Source: an uncultured Acidobacteriota bacterium (lineage in GTDB: Bacteria > Acidobacteriota > Vicinamibacteria > Vicinamibacterales > UBA8438). Taken from it: a stretch of 16,288 nt of DNA. Shown in pieces: positions 14,645 to 16,288 of this stretch (position 1 is the first letter of the stretch; every line of letters starts with the position of its first letter). The notes under the pieces are model-generated. The model did not search any database. It was given only the letters and a program-made list of their open reading frames with translations, and was not told the origin of the DNA. The DNA lies in NCBI GenBank assembly GCA_937888665.1, contig CALBET010000731.1, positions 1-16,288 on the forward strand. Reading direction: 5' to 3'. The translations under genes were made by a program, and so were the position numbers.

Positions 14645-15769
14645 ATGATGGCCATCGTTTCCGTGCTCGGCATCGGCCTGCTGCTGGCCTACGCCAACGG
14701 CGCGAACGACAATTACAAGGGCGTGGCGACGCTGCTCGGTAGCGGCACGGCATCCTATCGTCGCGCGCTGCTGTGGGCCGCCGGCACCACGGCGCTTGGG
14801 TCACTGACGGCGCTGGTGCTGGCCCGCGGCCTGCTGGCGGCCTTTGCCGGGAAGGGACTCGTCCCCGCCGAGGTCGTCGCGGACCCGCTTTTCCCCACCG
14901 CGGTCGCGCTGGCCGCGGGGCTGACGGTGCTGCTCGCCACCCGACTCGGGTTTCCGATCTCGACCACGCACGCGCTGTTGGGCGGGTTGGTGGGCGCCGG
15001 GCTCGTCGCCTCGCCGGTCGGCATCAACACCGCCACCCTGGCCACTGGATTTCTCCTACCGTTGCTGACGAGCCCGATCGTGGCCGTTGCGCTCTCCGGC
15101 GGACTCTATCCGGCAGTCCATGCCGGACGCCGGTGGCTTGGCGTCACCCGCGAAACCTGCGTGTGCGTCGGTGACGCGGTTGTCGGCGTAATACCTGGCG
15201 CCCCCGGCCACGCGGCTGCGCTCGCGGCCGTGACGCTCCCCACGCTCACGGTTGGTGAGTCTCCGAGCTGTCAGGTCCGATACAGCGGCACCGTCGTCGG
15301 ACTCAGCGCCCGCACCATGCTCGATGTCGCCCACTACGCCAGCGCGGGAGCCGTGAGCTTCGCGCGTGGCCTGAACGACACGCCCAAGATTGCCGCGCTC
15401 TTGCTGGTCGGCGGCGTGGTCGCGCCGAACGCCGCGCTGGTGGCGGTGGGGATCGTGATGGCGACCGGCGGCCTTATCAGCGCGAGGCGTGTCGCCGCCA
15501 CCATGTCACACGGCGTGACCGACATGAACCCCGGTCAAGGGTTCACCGCCAACGCCGTCACGTCGCTGCTGGTCATCGGCGCCTCGACCCTGGGGCTCCC
15601 GGTGTCCACGACCCACGTCTCGTGCGGGGCACTCTTCGGCATCGGTACTGTCACCCGCCAGGCCCGCTGGCACACCATCCGTCACATTCTGCTCGCCTGG
15701 GTCATCACGCTGCCTATGGCCGCGGTCCTGGCGGCCGTGACCGTGGCGGTCATCCACGCCTTCGCTTAG
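14645..15769 (+). CDS. PiT-family inorganic phosphate transporter
   Basis: This is a 374-aa polytopic membrane protein of the PiT family, which imports phosphate (often as a metal-phosphate complex) with H+ or Na+. The inverted-repeat signatures are both present: G-A-N-D-N (19-23) with G-F-P-I-S-T-T-H (102-109) in the first half, and G-L-N-D-T-P-K (242-248) with G-L-P-V-S-T-T-H (317-324) in the second. A central non-membrane loop (about 162-225) carries C172-V-C174 and C209. The first repeat reads N-D-N-Y-K-G-V-A-T-L rather than the more usual N-D-V-A-N-A, which marks a variant subgroup. ATG 14645 and ATG 14648 are adjacent, and neither has a strong ribosome site. No phoU or pho-regulated partner is in view. 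It converges on the VWFA-like gene with a 45-bp gap. Confidence 0.92.
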   Translation: MMAIVSVLGIGLLLAYANGANDNYKGVATLLGSGTASYRRALLWAAGTTALGSLTALVLARGLLAAFAGKGLVPAEVVADPLFPTAVALAAGLTVLLATRLGFPISTTHALLGGLVGAGLVASPVGINTATLATGFLLPLLTSPIVAVALSGGLYPAVHAGRRWLGVTRETCVCVGDAVVGVIPGAPGHAAALAAVTLPTLTVGESPSCQVRYSGTVVGLSARTMLDVAHYASAGAVSFARGLNDTPKIAALLLVGGVVAPNAALVAVGIVMATGGLISARRVAATMSHGVTDMNPGQGFTANAVTSLLVIGASTLGLPVSTTHVSCGALFGIGTVTRQARWHTIRHILLAWVITLPMAAVLAAVTVAVIHAFA

Positions 15770-15814
15770 CCGTAGGCGACGTCATGGCGGAACTCGTCGG
15801 CACGCATGTCGATG

Positions 15815-16288
15815 TCAGCGTTCGCGGGAATCCGGCTGACCACGGACCCGGACGCGAACCTCGCTTCGGCGCACCGCAACGGCTATCTCGGCGGCGGGAT
15901 CGAAATCAGGCGGTGGCTCGAAGGTGACGAGATACCGGGCCGGCCTCGCCGCCGCGCGTTCCGCGACCAGCTCGCCTAACTCTGTCAGCTTGCGCGCGAT
16001 GGCAACACTGGGGCTGCTGATTTCTCCGACCCAGCCACCGGTCAGCTCGCTGACCCTCCGGGCGACACCGGTCTGTCGCGTTGCCTGCTGTGTATTGAGC
16101 ACGAGGGCATGCACCGTCGTCCCGGTCTCCGCCACCTGTTCCACCACGCGCTCGATTCGCGGCCTGGACACCCTCGGCGACGCGTCGCCGGTGACCGCAA
16201 CGATGACCGGACCGTCTGCGTAGTCGGTGTAGAGCCGGTCCACGGTCTCGCGGACCGCCTCAAACGTATCGCCGCTCGCGTCCCATCG
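15815..16288 (-). CDS. Partial VWFA-like (von Willebrand factor A) protein, C-terminal part
   Basis: An open frame runs off the right edge of the window; 157 C-terminal residues are visible. It reads like the second half of a VWA domain: a D-G-P-V-I-V-A-V-T-G-D central strand, then a helix (about R-I-E-R-V-V-E-Q-V), a T-V-H-A-L-V-L strand, a serine-rich turn and a helix with L-T-E-L-G-E-L-V-A-E. It ends in R-Y-L-V-T-F-E-P-P and a basic beta strand (V-R-V-R-V-R-G). This ending resembles the 'VWFA-related Acidobacterial domain' proteins, which close with a Y-x-x-x-Y-x-P strand and a Arg/Val-rich tail. The metal-binding DxSxS motif would lie beyond the window, so metal binding cannot be judged. 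An internal GTG (16243) is unlikely to be the true start, because coding continues upstream without a stop. Confidence 0.6.
   Translation of the reverse strand, partial: RWDASGDTFEAVRETVDRLYTDYADGPVIVAVTGDASPRVSRPRIERVVEQVAETGTTVHALVLNTQQATRQTGVARRVSELTGGWVGEISSPSVAIARKLTELGELVAERAAARPARYLVTFEPPPDFDPAAEIAVAVRRSEVRVRVRGQPDSRER

Noticed and set aside
1..16288. Search by eye for tRNA, rRNA, transposase, integrase, phage or toxin-antitoxin genes
   Set aside because: None was supported by any coding frame or recognisable RNA motif in the window.

Overview
The window is a GC-rich, gene-dense bacterial chromosome segment. It most resembles an uncultivated or soil Acidobacteriota, plausibly Vicinamibacteria or Thermoanaerobaculia. 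The basis is the mix of families: a PQQ-type quinoprotein paired with a diheme cytochrome c, a secreted 'GDPDLQGxW' family protein common in that phylum, a lipoprotein with a beta-rich C-terminal domain I associate with acidobacteria, and a VWFA-related protein. I saw no tRNA, rRNA, CRISPR array, insertion sequence or phage gene. The taxonomic assignment is inference from protein families, not from a marker gene.

Layout. Left, + strand: a membrane-anchored TPR protein (72-1448), a small cytosolic protein that is essentially one eukaryotic-like C2 domain (1716-2165), and a Tat-exported dienelactone-hydrolase-family enzyme (2316-3182). Gaps of 267 and 150 bp suggest they are separate transcription units. 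Centre, - strand, reading right to left: a secreted metallo-beta-lactamase-fold hydrolase (8951-9886), a secreted protein of an unnamed family (7963-8883), a diheme cytochrome c (7068-7955) and a PQQ-type quinoprotein dehydrogenase (5368-7071). Spacing is 67 bp, 7 bp and a 4-bp ATGA overlap, so this is a likely operon for periplasmic oxidation of an unknown alcohol or aldehyde, with electrons passed to the cytochrome. A GT-C-like polytopic membrane glycosyltransferase (3225-5246) follows 121 bp downstream on the same strand.

Right half: a + strand lipoprotein (10017-10916) is divergent from the MBL gene, and both promoters carry a TACAAT -10-like box. It meets, tail to tail with only 10 bp between stops, a - strand pair: DUF2272 protein (12173-13195), then a protein resembling the N-terminal part of PcRGLX/YetA-type rhamnogalacturonan lyases (10927-12162). 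Divergent from that pair is a diheme cytochrome c peroxidase/MauG-family gene (13333-14508) that appears to start at a leaderless GTG. A PiT-family phosphate transporter (14645-15769) follows, and the window ends in a partial VWFA-like gene on the - strand.

Most of the products are exported or membrane-bound. The strongest candidates for new biology are the MBL/unknown/cytochrome/quinoprotein operon, whose quinoprotein has the Asp-x-Asp signature of lanthanide enzymes but lacks the vicinal Cys pair, and the free-standing bacterial C2 domain. No wholly new system is proven by the sequence.
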